Assembly (NCBI RefSeq): GCF_019320115.1 | Contig: NC_089584.1 | Span: forward strand, 103,893,418 to 103,957,417 | DNA from: Miscanthus floridulus | Lineage: Eukaryota; Streptophyta; Magnoliopsida; Poales; Poaceae | Reading direction: 5' to 3' | DNA: 64,000 bases | In this document: positions 35,672 to 46,202 of the stretch, one piece after another | How the letters are laid out: every line of letters starts with the position of its first letter | How positions within the stretch are numbered: position 1 is the stretch's first letter | Made by a program: the position numbers and the translations under genes | Notes under the pieces: generated by a model | The model's database searches: none | What the model saw: the letters and a program-made list of their open reading frames with translations, nothing else | Told to the model about the DNA's origin: nothing

Positions 35672-37046
35672 ACTTGTATTGTCCCTTGCATTGCATTATA
35701 ATATACAACATGTTTTGTTTTTGGTAATGCATATAGGACTTGTCTAACATGGTTAAGATAACCGCCGAAAAGCGAGTGAAGAAGCTTAACCTTGGATCAA
35801 ACTTGACAAGCAACTACATTTACTTTCAAGTATTGCATTGCATATGCATGAATGTTGTTTTGTCGTTTCTCTTCAATTACCCCCTTATTGCCTATTTTCT
35901 TAAAAGGAATTATAGCCTAAGGCAAAATATTTTGAAAATTTTGAGGGTTTGAGAGAGGTCACTCACATCAGTCTCAATTGGTGTTTATTTAGATCTTATT
36001 GAAGTTGGGACTTGATTGGGAATAGGCAGCACGAAGGACTTTGAAGATTTGCTAGAAAAGAGTGATCGGACGCTGCACCGGACTCTAAAGTCCAGCGTCC
36101 GGTTAGTTCATAGGAGGTGAACCTTGCTGCGAAGGAGTGACCGGACTCTGCTGTCCAGCGTCCGGTCAAAAGGCGTTCCTGTGTCCGATCAAGCGAAGAC
36201 AAAGGAGACAAGTTGGACCGAACTCTGGCTGTGTCTGGTCAATGGTGATTAGACACGTCCGGTCGTGATTCTAGGGGTTTTGGACCTCTCTGGAATCGAT
36301 CGGACTCTGGGTGGCAGCGTTCGGTTAGTAGAAAACGTTTGGATCGCGGACTCTTTTCATCTTTCCTTATCCAACTCGGTCGGGGGCCACCATATAACCG
36401 CAGCGCCGCGCGCATTTTGACCTATCCCGCCAACATCGCCGCAGACATCCCTACCCGCTCCTCTGCTCTGCCACACATCCACTACGTGCTCGTGCCCTAG
36501 CTACGCCAGCACCGCTCGCTGTGCGTTGTCCTGCGCCGCCATACTACATCGCCGCGCTTGCGCCGCCACCATGCCCGTGCCCTGCGCCTGTGCCTCACCT
36601 ACAGAAACATCGCCACCACGCTCTTGCCCTAGCTCAAGCCAGTGCCTCCCCTGCCATATTGCTTCACACGCCAGTGCCCACATCGCCTCTCCACGGCCGA
36701 TCTAGTGCTACATTGCCTTGTTGGAATCCCAACCCTAGCCGACCCGGTGGTTCCCCACAACTCGTTGCTCTATTTTCGGTTTGCCGGTTCGTCAGGTAGC
36801 AAGCCCTTGTTTCCTATTTTGTATATATTGCTTGCTTTCTTAGGGTTTCGTATCTCTAGATATATATTGAAATTATTCATATCCGATCTATTCTAATGTA
36901 CAACAAGTCGGTGTTTCTGAGGTCTCATTGGCAGTTGTTAGTCAACTCAGGGCCAAGCTTGCGAGTATGGATCGAGGCCAAGCCTCAGAAGTGACAGTTG
37001 GCAGTTGATTCTTGTCAGTGCAGTTGATTCTTTTTGGCTCCATCAG
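35672..37046 (+). other. Element D post-pol leader of the 3' ORF, with candidate intron 36796-37046
   Basis: It runs from AT-rich sequence with GCATTGCATATGCATG (about 35837) into degenerate CCGGACG palindromes (36060-36340), a CATATAACC box-like stretch (about 36391), then a GC-rich leader (36395-36795). The leader ends TCAG|GTAGCAAGCC; the intron-like segment is AT-rich and ends TTTTTGGCTCCATCAG directly before the ATG of the 3' ORF. E has the same donor decamer and an acceptor at the same relative place. It looks like a separate transcription unit for the 3' ORF. ORFs in the leader are of low complexity. Confidence 0.5.
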
Positions 37047-37724
37047 ATGGCTCGTGTCAAGAATGTTGGAGGTGGTCCAGGTGATGAGGATCTGAGGCCC
37101 CCACCCTGCCTGCCTTCTGAGGCAAAAGGCAAGGCGACGAAGAAGCTTGCAATGAAGAAGTGCAAGTATCTAGATGCTTACACATCGAGAGCAGCCACAG
37201 TTGTAGCCGCCACAGAGCGTGTAGAGGTAGGAGGTGCTAGGAGTGGAGTACAGATTATAGATCAGCTTTCTCTAGCTTAGAGGGCCACTGTCTAAGAGGT
37301 TGACCATCGTCATGGTGGTCCAGCTGGGACAGCCATGGTAGGAGGACGGTGTGTCGCTATTGATGAGAGTTAGCCTCAAGGGGAGTCATAGCAGGAGCCA
37401 TAGCCAGCAGAGCAGACTCAGGAGGGAGAGCAGGTAGAGGAGATAGAGCCGGCACCATAGCTTTGCCGCTCTAGTTGTACCCGTACCCAGGTGACATCGA
37501 GGGCAGAGACATAGTGGAGGGGTTCTCGTCCTCCTCCTAGACCATAGGGTCCACCTCCAGTGACTCATCTGGATTTGAGGGCCACCATGGCCAAGCAGGT
37601 GCAGCAGCTCAGGTTCGTGCAGTTTGAGGAGTGGTTTCCGCCGAGGCGGGATGAGCGTGCATTAGAGGGCTTCTACACACCACTACAGGAGGACTTTTAT
37701 CATGCATATCTTTATAGTGGGGCT
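37047..37724 (+). pseudogene. Element D extra 3' ORF, N-terminal part (before element F)
   Basis: It starts at ATG 37047 (MARVKNVGGGPGDEDLRPPP), followed by a lysine-rich basic stretch (TKKLAMKKCKYLDAY), a glutamate/glutamine-rich linker and QLRFVQFEEWFPPRRDERAL to LYSGA, where F is inserted (TSD GGGCT 37720-37724). In this part about eight in-frame stops occur, nearly all TAG at places suiting a CAG glutamine. Basic residues near the N-terminus could be a nuclear signal (inference). The frame continues at 43999. Confidence 0.68.
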
Positions 37725-39132
37725 TGTAAGGAAAATGGACCCTTGGCCCATTTACTTTGGATTTTGGTGTTTGATGACCAACACAACCAAATTGGACTAA
37801 TGAATTTGCAAGCGTTTGTGTTGTAGTTCAATAGGGTGCAAAACATAACTTGGACGAAGGCGACGTGATGATTCGATGATCAACACCTCAAGCAAGACCT
37901 TTGAAGCACAAGAGAAGACCCAAAAGATCAAGCCAAGTCCAAGCATGAAGACTGGAACCAAGCCGTACGCAAGATCACGAAGAAACAAGCTCGCAGACAT
38001 GACCGGACGCAAGGACCGGACGCTGGAAGCATGACCGAACGCTGGACCGGTGGCTCGGCAAACAGGTGACCGGACGCAAGGACCGGACGCTGGCGGAAAC
38101 CGACCGGACGTAGGGCATCAGCGTCCGATCGAGTACAGAGAGGTTCCAGGCGCGCGAAACTGCGACCGGACGCGTCCGGTGGTAGGCGCCGGACACTGGT
38201 AGCGTCCGATCGGTGGTTCACAGCTGCAATGGTCGGGACGACCGGACGCGTCCGGTCAGGACGATTCAGCGTCTGGTCAGTAGCAGATTTGCGGGAGTTC
38301 GACCCCAACGGCTACTTTCTCACTGGGGCTTATAAATACAACCCCCAACCGGCCATTTGAAGAGTGTGGAGCTGAGGAAACATACCAAGGGTGTTGATAC
38401 ACCATTTTAGTGATCTCCACATGCATAGTGCTTAATGTTCTATTAGGTGATTAGCATAAGTGCTTTGCGAAGTGCTTAGGTTGATTAGACCACCGCTTAT
38501 GCGCTTGCTCTAGGTATTTGCCTAGTGTTTAGTGAGGTTTGCATACCTCTTGCCACCCTATGCTTGCGAGCACAAGTGTTGTACATCGAAGGGGCTTGAA
38601 GTCTTGCGAGATCACACCAACCGCGGTTGTGGTGTGGCCGCCACCGTGTACCGGAGGGAACAAGGCCCGCGGCGTTTCGGCCGGAAGCTTGATAGTGAAG
38701 ACGGCGGGGAGCTTCCGGGAGAGGCTTGCCATGAGGCACATCGGAGACCCACTTGCACGTGGGGAAGGCCCGAGGCTATCCACGGAGTTACCCGACCAGG
38801 AGCTTGGCCCTTACGAGGGATTCCTTGCGAGGGGCTCCAACAAGGACTAGGGGGAAGCTTGCGCGCTTCTCGATACCTCGGTAAAAATACCGGAGTCATC
38901 GACGGGAGTTTGCATATCTCTACCTTACTCTTTAGCTTCCGCATTTACATTGATTACTTTACTACGTTTGCGGTAGAGATAGCAACACACTAGCAAAACC
39001 ATAGTTGCACATTAAGATAGCTTGTCTATTGCATAGGTTTTGCTAGGGTTAGAAAAAGAGGCCATAGTTTAGAGTTAGATTTTTTAAGTTGCCTAATTCA
39101 CCCCCCCCCTCTTAGGCGTCACGGTCCCTTCA
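37725..39132 (+). repeat. 5' LTR of element F
   Basis: It begins TGTAAGG, ends CCCTTCA and is followed by the PBS. It contains perfect GACCGGACGCGTCCGGT-type palindromes (about 38010-38280), a TATA box at 38331-38338 and a poly-C run near 39101. It differs from the 3' LTR by a few percent, mostly C/T and G/A at CpG. ORFs inside (for example 38532-38993) recur in the other LTR and are not genes. Confidence 0.92.
38331..38338 (+). promoter_or_regulatory. TATA box of element F 5' LTR
   Basis: TATAAATA in the context GGGGCTTATAAATACAACC, just downstream of the palindrome cluster; the copy in the 3' LTR is at 43192-43199. Confidence 0.6.
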
Positions 39133-39133
39133 A

Positions 39134-39147
39134 TTGGTAACAGAGCC
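39134..39147 (+). other. Element F primer-binding site (tRNA-Met type)
   Basis: TTGGTAACAGAGCC starts one base after the LTR end; the core differs by one base from the initiator tRNA-Met complement. Confidence 0.88.
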
Positions 39148-39205
39148 GGTTGGCTCATATTTGGACCTTTGGCTTAACCGCCGTTGAGCCGACGCTATTG
39201 TAAGA

Positions 39206-41344
39206 ATGGTTGGGATTGATACCGCTAGGCCTCCACAATTTGACGGCACTAACTTCCCATACTATAAGGCTAGAATGGCTTGCCACCTTGAGGCGGTTGA
39301 TTTAGGGGTATGGAGAGTCACTCATGACGGGATGAAACCTATTAAGAATCCCGAAAAGCCCACAAAGAGTGACGAAAAAGAAATGCATTTTAATGCTAGA
39401 GCTAAGAATTGCTTGTTTGAATCTTTTAGCATGGATGTGTTTAATCAGGTGTTCACATTAAATACGGCACATGAAATTTGGTTAAAACTTCAAGAGCTCC
39501 ATGACGGTACAAGTAATGTCCATGAGCAAAAACATTGTCTAGCTAAGCAAAATTATGATTCCTTTGCTATGAATGATGATGAGCTTGTTCGTGATATGTA
39601 TTCTCGATTGAATCTAATTATCAATGAGCTCCATTCAATAGGATTGTTAAAGCTAGATGATGCCGACATCGTGAGGAAGATCATCTCCGTTCTACCACAA
39701 AAGAAATATGCAAGCATCATCACCATCCTTCACAACATGGAGAACTTGAGCACCATGACCCCGGGCATTGTCATTGGCAAGTTAGTGGCATTTGAAATGT
39801 CATGTAAGATGGGGCAAGAAGAAGCTTCTTCATCAAGCAAAGGCAAAGCTCTCGCTTGTAGCGAGAAGAAAAAGATGAAGGGCAAGAAAGTTGAGTCAAG
39901 CTCAAGCTCAAGCTCCTCAAGTGAAGAAGAAGAAGATGAGGATGAGGATGATGAAGAAGATTCAAGTGATGATGATCAATCTTCCTCCTCCACCTCCGAT
40001 CTTGATGAAGAATCAATAAAATTAATCAACAAGGTGGAGAAGATGATCCAAAGGCTCAATGTCAAGGGTGTGCCCATCCAAATTCAAGATCTCATTTTCA
40101 CCAATCAAAGAAATGAGCAAAGAAAGAAGGGATGCTATGGATGTGGCGAGTTGGGGCACTTTGTGGAAGTTTGTCCAAACAAGCCCACACCCAAGACAAA
40201 GAAGAAGGCATGCAAGAACAAAGCCCTCACAACAATAAGGTCATGGGATGATTCTTCAAGTGAAGAAGAAAACCATCACAAGAGGCGAGGTCACAAGCAC
40301 TCATCATCAAGCTCTTCTCGTGTGTGCCTTATGATACGAGGTAACGAAAGCTCATCCTCTAGTGAGAGTGATAGTGATGATGATTTGCCTTCTTACAATA
40401 CAATTGTGCAACAAAATCTTAAATATGCTAAAGTTTGCACTAGTCAACAAAAGAAGCTCAAAAATTTAAAAGAAGAGCTAGGTAGTTCACAAGAAGCATA
40501 CAAGAATTTGCTTGAACAATATGAAAACTTTGCAAATCTCAATGTTGAACTATCTACTAAAATTGAGCAACTTGAAGCTAGTGCAACAACAAGTGCATGC
40601 ACAATTAATGATAAGCAACTTGAAAAGAAAAATGAAAAATTAAAAGAAAAGTTAGCTAGCTCACAAAATGATTATCAAAGTTTGCTTGCTAAAATGGAAA
40701 TCATGTGCAAACATTGTGATGAGCTAACAAATAAAGTTGCTAATCTTGAGGCCGTCAAAAATACCCCCACCAAGGCATCTAAAAGAAATGACATAATTAA
40801 AAAGGATGCATCTACCTCTTGCAATGATTTATGTTTAGACTCACCTTTGTGCAACCAAGCTTGTGTTGAGAAAGTGATTGTAGATACATGCACACAAGAG
40901 GTTGCAAAAGAGAATGAGCAACTCAAGCAAGAAGTAGCTCGCCTCACCAAGGACTTGACTCAAGTGAAAGGCAAGGCGAAGCAAACCCAACTTCATCAAG
41001 ATAACACCGTCAAGGGAGTGAAGAAGCTTGATGAAGGACAAACCGTGGTTTGTTACGTGTGCCACAAAGAAGGTCACAAGTCTTATGAGTGCAAGGTGAA
41101 GAATGGGGGAGGGGCAAAGAAGAAGGAGAAAAAGCAAACAAGCAAACTCTCCAACACCTACATCAACAAGGTGGACAAGAAGGCCTCCACACCTTATCTC
41201 TTGAAGAAGAAGAAAAATGACAAGGTGGTGGCCATCAAGGTGAACAAGCAAGCCATCAATGGGGTCAAACGCTTTTGGGTGCCAAAGGAAATCATTTCCA
41301 ACATGAAGAGCACCAAGAAGGTTTGGATCCCGAAAGGGAAGTGA
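39206..41344 (+). CDS. Element F Gag polyprotein, intact (712 aa)
   Basis: One open frame from ATG 39206 (MVGIDTARPPQFDGTNFPYYK), 59 bases after the PBS, to TGA 41344. Order: UBN2-type capsid region (about residues 1-200; YYKARMACHLEAVDLGVWRV, IWLKLQELHDG, DMYSRLNLIINELHSIG), a serine/acid-rich linker (220-270), knuckle CYGCGELGHFVEVC (about 311), a second serine-rich stretch, a long coiled coil (about 410-520 and 570-600), and a second knuckle CYVCHKEGHKSYEC (about 617). It ends VWIPKGK, like the WVPK ends of the A, D and E Gags. Nothing of pol follows. Gag would form cytoplasmic particles that package the element RNA. Confidence 0.93.
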   Translation: MVGIDTARPPQFDGTNFPYYKARMACHLEAVDLGVWRVTHDGMKPIKNPEKPTKSDEKEMHFNARAKNCLFESFSMDVFNQVFTLNTAHEIWLKLQELHDGTSNVHEQKHCLAKQNYDSFAMNDDELVRDMYSRLNLIINELHSIGLLKLDDADIVRKIISVLPQKKYASIITILHNMENLSTMTPGIVIGKLVAFEMSCKMGQEEASSSSKGKALACSEKKKMKGKKVESSSSSSSSSEEEEDEDEDDEEDSSDDDQSSSSTSDLDEESIKLINKVEKMIQRLNVKGVPIQIQDLIFTNQRNEQRKKGCYGCGELGHFVEVCPNKPTPKTKKKACKNKALTTIRSWDDSSSEEENHHKRRGHKHSSSSSSRVCLMIRGNESSSSSESDSDDDLPSYNTIVQQNLKYAKVCTSQQKKLKNLKEELGSSQEAYKNLLEQYENFANLNVELSTKIEQLEASATTSACTINDKQLEKKNEKLKEKLASSQNDYQSLLAKMEIMCKHCDELTNKVANLEAVKNTPTKASKRNDIIKKDASTSCNDLCLDSPLCNQACVEKVIVDTCTQEVAKENEQLKQEVARLTKDLTQVKGKAKQTQLHQDNTVKGVKKLDEGQTVVCYVCHKEGHKSYECKVKNGGGAKKKEKKQTSKLSNTYINKVDKKASTPYLLKKKKNDKVVAIKVNKQAINGVKRFWVPKEIISNMKSTKKVWIPKGK

Positions 41345-42584
41345 GAAGTCTGTCAGACGCCGGGGAATTTGGAGACTTGGCAAAGTTTGGGTGCATTACA
41401 TGGGGTGCATCATGATGGACAAAGTCATTGCCAAGTAGGTTAGTGAATACTGTGGACCCCAATTCCCCTTCCCATGTTAGGTAACTAGATGTCATTACTT
41501 TCTATTAGTATTCATTTCAATTGGTATTATCCTTCAATTGATATACTCTTAAAGCATCTAGTTATCTCTCATGCCTAATGTTTGCATCTACATGCTTAAA
41601 TATTTTGTCATGCATTCAATAGGTATATTATATGGTAGGCTTGCTCGGTTTCATTATCAACCCTTGGAGCAAACCTACATGGTTTAAAATTGCTTGGAAG
41701 CACGACACATAGCTTGTTTTACAATTATTTATCTAATATGTGCCAAAGTCCAAATTGTAGATAATCTCTCCCAAATATCATCTTTCAAGTGGTATTTTGA
41801 TACTTAAATCAATGTGCACAAGTTTTACAAGTATTCAACACTTGTGTGCACAAATTTAGGGGGAGCTTAATCTACAAGTTGGATGCCTTGAGACTATCAC
41901 TTTTAAATGATATCAATTTTTTTTAAAACCTATCACACATGTAGTAGTCTCATTGTAATGAAATTGGAGTCCCCGGAGTTAAGCATCATTCTTCATTTAG
42001 CATCATCATGTTGATCCTTTTGACATATTTATATGCTTTCTCCATGCTTTATATAGATTAAACTCTCTTGTACAATAAATTGCTAAATATGCACATACGT
42101 TGCTTTCTACCATATGTATGCATATATTTAGGGGGAGCTTAGTCTATATAATGTGAGAATCAAAATTTGTGATCCATTTCACCTTTTACACAAAGGATCA
42201 TGAAATTTGATCCTCCCTTGTGCTACTAATGTCTTCCTTTTCGGTGTTTGATGCCAAAGGGGGAGAATTTGAAGGACCAAAGACAAGCATTTAGTTACAA
42301 ATAGTAATGGTCCGAGAAAGGGAGGAAAGTAAATTATGGGTTAGTCTAAGCAATGGGAAATATTCTTTTTTAGAAAGATAGGCTTTAATCCATAATATCA
42401 CATGGGGACATCTGCAAGGGCAAGACAAGCTTTTAAGTAAAGTTTCAATTGGTATCTATCAATTAGTATCATATAACCTTGCCCTTTGCATTGTATCCTA
42501 GCAAGTAGGTAGTTTTTAACTTCCAAATTCTTATCATTTGCTTGCTTTGGTCGTGTTGGCATCAATCACCAAAAAGGGGGAGAT
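41345..42584 (+). other. Element F 3' noncoding region with four PPT-like tracts
   Basis: There is no open frame of note. GGGGGAG tracts lie at about 41858, 42130, 42258 and 42575, the last (AAAAAGGGGGAGAT, 42571-42584) abutting the 3' LTR. The first two share the context ATTTAGGGGGAGCTTA and are followed by TCTA, so they look like copies of one module. This matches the repeated PPTs known from Sireviruses and seen here in A and D. Confidence 0.75.
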
Positions 42585-43993
42585 TGTAAGGAAAATAGAC
42601 CCTTGGCCCATTTACTTTGGATTTTGGTGTTTGATGACCAACACAACCAAATTGGACTAATGAATTTGCAAGCGTTTGTTTTGTAGTTCAATAGGGTGCA
42701 AAACATAACTTGGACGAAGGCGACATGATGATTCGATGATCAACACCTCAAGCAAGACCTTTGAAGCACAAGAGAAGACCCAAAAGATCAAGCCAAGTCC
42801 AAGCATGAAGATTGGAACCAAGCCGTACGCAAGATCACGAAGAAACGAGCTCGCAGACGCGACTGGACGCAAGGACCAGATGCTGGAAGCGCGACCGGAC
42901 ACTGGACCGGTGGCTCGGCAAACAGGCGACCGGACGCAAGGACCAGACGCTGGCGGAAACCGACCGAACGTAGGGCATCAGCATCCAATCGAGTACAGAG
43001 AGATTCTAGGCGCGCGAAACTGCGACCGGACGCGTCCGGTGGTAGGCGACCGGACGCTGGCAGCGTCCGATCGGTGGTTTGCGGCTGCAACGGTCGGGAC
43101 GACCGGACGCGTCCAGTCAGGACGATTCAGCGTCCGGTCAGTAGCAGATTTGTGGGAGTTCGACCCCAATGGCTACTTTCTCACTGGGGCTTATAAATAC
43201 AACCCCCAACCGGCCATTTGAGGAGTGTGGAGCTGAGGAAACATACCAAGGGTGTTGATACACCATTTTAGTGATCTCCACATGCATAGTGCTTATTGTT
43301 TTATTAGGTGATTAGCATAAGTGCTTTGCGAAGTGCTTAGGTTGATTAGACCACCGCTTATGCGCTTGCTCTAGGTATTTGCCTAGTGTTTAGTGAGGTT
43401 TGCATACCTCTTGCCACCCCATGCTTGCGAGCACAAGTGTTGTATATCGGAGGGGCTTGAAGTCTTGCGAGATCACACCAACCGCGGTTGTGGTGTGGCC
43501 GCCACCGTGTACCGGAGGGAACAAGGCCCGCGGTATTTTGGCCAGAAGCTTGATAGTGAAGACGGCGGGGAGCTTCCAGGAGAGGCTTGCCGTGAGGCAC
43601 ATCGGAGACCCACTTGCGCGTGGGGAAGGCCCGAGGCTATCCACGGAGTTACCCGACCGGGAGCTTGGCCCTTGCGAGGGATTCCTTGCGAGGGGCTCCA
43701 ATGAGGACTAGGGGGAAGCTTGCGTGCTTCTCGATACCTCAGTAAAAATACCGGAGTCATCGATGGGAGTTTGCATATCTCTACCTTGCTCTTTAGCTTC
43801 CGCATTTACATTGATTACTTTACTACGTTTGCGGTAGAGATAGCAACACACTAGCAAAACCACAGTTGCACATCAAGATAGCTTGTCTATTGCATAGGTT
43901 TTGCTAGGGTTAGAAAAAGAGGCCATAGTTTAGAGTTAGATTTTTTAAGTTGCCTAATTCACCCCCCCCCTCTTAGGCGTCACGGTCCCTTCA
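42585..43993 (+). repeat. 3' LTR of element F
   Basis: It begins TGTAAGGAAAAT directly after the PPT and ends CCCTTCA before the TSD GGGCT (43994-43998). It is one base longer than the 5' LTR and a few percent different. TATA box at 43192-43199. Confidence 0.92.
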
Positions 43994-43998
43994 GGGCT

Positions 43999-45480
43999 GC
44001 ATTCAGATCACAGAGGGTGTGCAACATTGAGTCCATTGTAGCAGCAGCCGAAGAGCATATTCACCCGTACCTAACTTACTTGCCAGGGCTGACAGACTTA
44101 CTTGGACAGACAGGCTTATATGTTCCATCTTGGGTCCATGGGTTCTATGCTACACTTTGGATTGACCCGCAGCATAGATTTATACACTTTGCATTCAGAG
44201 GTAGAGATTACAGACTGATGAGCTTTAGGGTCAGGGAGATATTTAGGCTTCAGGAGTAGCCTGTCCGGCTACATGAGGTTTGCTATGGATAGACAGCGCC
44301 TCCCAGATGCCCTCATGGTGGTATGGTGCCTCCTACAGATTTGGTTCGCCATTGCTTCACAGAGCCATTCAGCGAGGGGTCGAGCAAGACACCCAGTGAC
44401 CTCACTCCTACAACTAGAGTGCTTGATGCTATCATGAGGAGGACACTGTTTCCAAGGATGGGCTATCATGAGGGCTTGACTTGCATTCAGTTGTGGCTAC
44501 TAAATGCACTGATGCATCAGACTATATTTGATATTTGGGATCTCCTGCTTTCAGAGATGGAGGATACTATTGCAAAGGGATTCAGAGGTCACCGGCAGCT
44601 GCCATATGCTCATTGGATTACATTCTTGATTCATAGAGCAGTTATAGTGAGGCCACCTAAGATGCTAGCAGAGTACAGTGGTGTTACTATAGAGTTTCCT
44701 GCATACAACATGACTCAGATGCTCTGCCATAGTGCAGTAAGGGCACCTAGCCAGCCGCACCATCATCTAGAGGTGCCAGAGACTGTAGCCCAGCAGGATG
44801 AGACCATTAGGGGTATAGCAGTTATAGAGGAGGAGGAGCTTGATGCTCAGCAGGAGGGGATGGTCGAGAGCAACCCTAGTGACAGATCAGATGATGACTA
44901 CCAGGCTATCCCTTAGATGCCTCCATGATGACATGACCATGAGGTCGGTAGCTCCAGTTCAGCTCCACCTACACCACAGATAGACCCCGCTCTCCTTGCT
45001 ATACTTGAGCGAATGAGGCAGGATTAGGCTCGCCAGGCTTAGGAGAGCGCTGCTACATTTGCACAATTTCAGACTAGGCAGGATAAGTTCTAGCAACAGC
45101 AGCATGCTATATAGCAACAGCAGTAGGCCATACATCAGCAGCAGCTCCTCGGATTTATGTAGCATGTTGTGACAGCTATTGGGGCACCACCGCCATAGCC
45201 TTCACCCTAGATCGGCTAGCCTGCCACCACTTCTACGACTCTAGCTTTATAGCCTAGTGGGCTTTAGAGTCAGGGACAGACTGCCACTTAGTTTGCTTCA
45301 CCTATAGAGCAGGTGTCCTAGTGGTTTGCCTCGCCAGTGCTAGCCCCATAGTTCACACCTTTTCAGATAGGTTTCACACTGGCTCAGACTTCCTCGCTAC
45401 TTGTGCTAGATACTATAGTTTCTAGGAGCCTTGGTGCTACCTTCAGTGAGTTGACATGTCCCAGGTCCTTCCATAGTTGC
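43999..45480 (+). pseudogene. Element D extra 3' ORF, conserved domain and glutamine-rich tail (after element F)
   Basis: It continues the frame broken by F: RVCNIESIVAAAEEHIHPYL, GLYVPSWVHGFYATLWID, YRLMSFRVREIF, then after two TAGs a 197-codon open stretch (44323-44916) with HWITFLIHRAVIVRPPKM and AYNMTQMLCHSAVRAP. A Gln/Pro-rich tail to about 45480 stays in one frame but carries many stops, nearly all TAG. It resembles retroelement-borne 'putative plant transposon protein' sequences from grasses (recalled family likeness, not verified). No membrane segment is seen, so an envelope role is unsupported. Confidence 0.62.
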
Positions 45481-46202
45481 ACCTATTACCAGGACTACAG
45501 AGACGCTCCCTTCTTCAGTTACATCATCAGAGCCGCCTGCTACAGTCATACCTATAGAGTCTTAGGCCGCTCCAGTCCCTGATCTAACCCAGACAGCTTC
45601 AGCATCGCTTCCAGCTACAGAGGGTCAGACAACTTAGAGCTCAGAATCAGATAATGATGGCACACAGTTTCAGCTCGCTCCTTGTACCTCAGCGCCCGAC
45701 TCGTCCGCTGCCGACCGACCCTTAGGTTTTGATGTTTGACACCAAAGGGGGAGAGGGATCGAGTATGTTAGACTTAGGGGGAGCGACTTATCTAGAGGGA
45801 GTTTAGCTTATCTATTATATTTGGTTTTTATGTGTGATACACTATTATGCATTCATGTGTTTACTTTCATGCATCGAACTATATTTATGTGATAGTGATA
45901 TCTATGTGATCGTGATATTTGACATAAGTGCTCTCTACTTTGAATTATTTATATGTCATATCACTTGTGTTATGCTCATTTGCTTTGCTTCCGTGTTTTA
46001 CTCCGATGCAAATGAGCTTTATTACTTGTACTCATGCTTATTTCATATCTTTTGAGTACATTATGTTGGCTAGGGTCATATAAGCTTGCCTAACTCTTTT
46101 GTTCTTATTGTCAAAAGCTTATATGAACCAAGCATGTTAAAAACCTCATCTCTTTCACATACTCGAGGTGGTATTGTCATCAATCACCAAAAAGGGGGAG
46201 AT
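45481..46202 (+). other. Element D 3' noncoding region with PPTs
   Basis: The 3' ORF frame fades out around 45480. Beyond are PPT-like tracts at about 45744 (CCAAAGGGGGAGAGG) and 45775 (TTAGGGGGAGCG) and the LTR-adjacent AAAAAGGGGGAGAT at 46189-46202. Between them lies an AT-rich stretch. No gene is seen. Confidence 0.7.

Larger units (their letters stand above)
37725..43993 (+). mobile_element. Element F: non-autonomous gag-only LTR element (Sirevirus-like), nested in D
   Basis: LTRs at 37725-39132 (1408 bases) and 42585-43993 (1409 bases) begin TGTAAGGAAAAT and end GGTCCCTTCA. The TSD is GGGCT on both sides, and the 3' ORF of D continues in frame across the insertion. The internal 3.45 kb has a PBS, one intact 712-aa Gag, a 1.2-kb noncoding stretch with repeated PPTs, and no protease, integrase, RT or RNase H. 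This is the layout of elements described as TR-GAG (terminal repeats with only gag). Mobilisation would need enzymes in trans from a Sirevirus. It is the youngest insertion in this nest. Confidence 0.92.

Noticed and set aside
36521..36799. Pro/Ala-rich ORF in the D leader and a 132-codon ORF in the E leader (11444-11842, minus).
   Set aside because: Low complexity, not alike between D and E at protein level, and both end within the conserved splice-donor sequence; treated as untranslated leader.
38532..38993. Open frames of 80-153 codons on both strands within the F LTRs (also at 43390-43805).
   Set aside because: They lie wholly inside both LTR copies, overlap in several frames and show no domain; they follow from GC-rich LTR sequence.
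37250..45400. TAG read as glutamine in the D 3' ORF (natural suppression) as an expression strategy.
   Set aside because: More than 20 TAGs could not be read through efficiently, and other stop types also occur; CHG-linked deamination explains them more simply.
37047..45480. Calling the 3' ORF of D/E an envelope gene.
   Set aside because: Its position fits the Sirevirus env-like slot, but no signal peptide, transmembrane segment or coiled fusion core could be seen.
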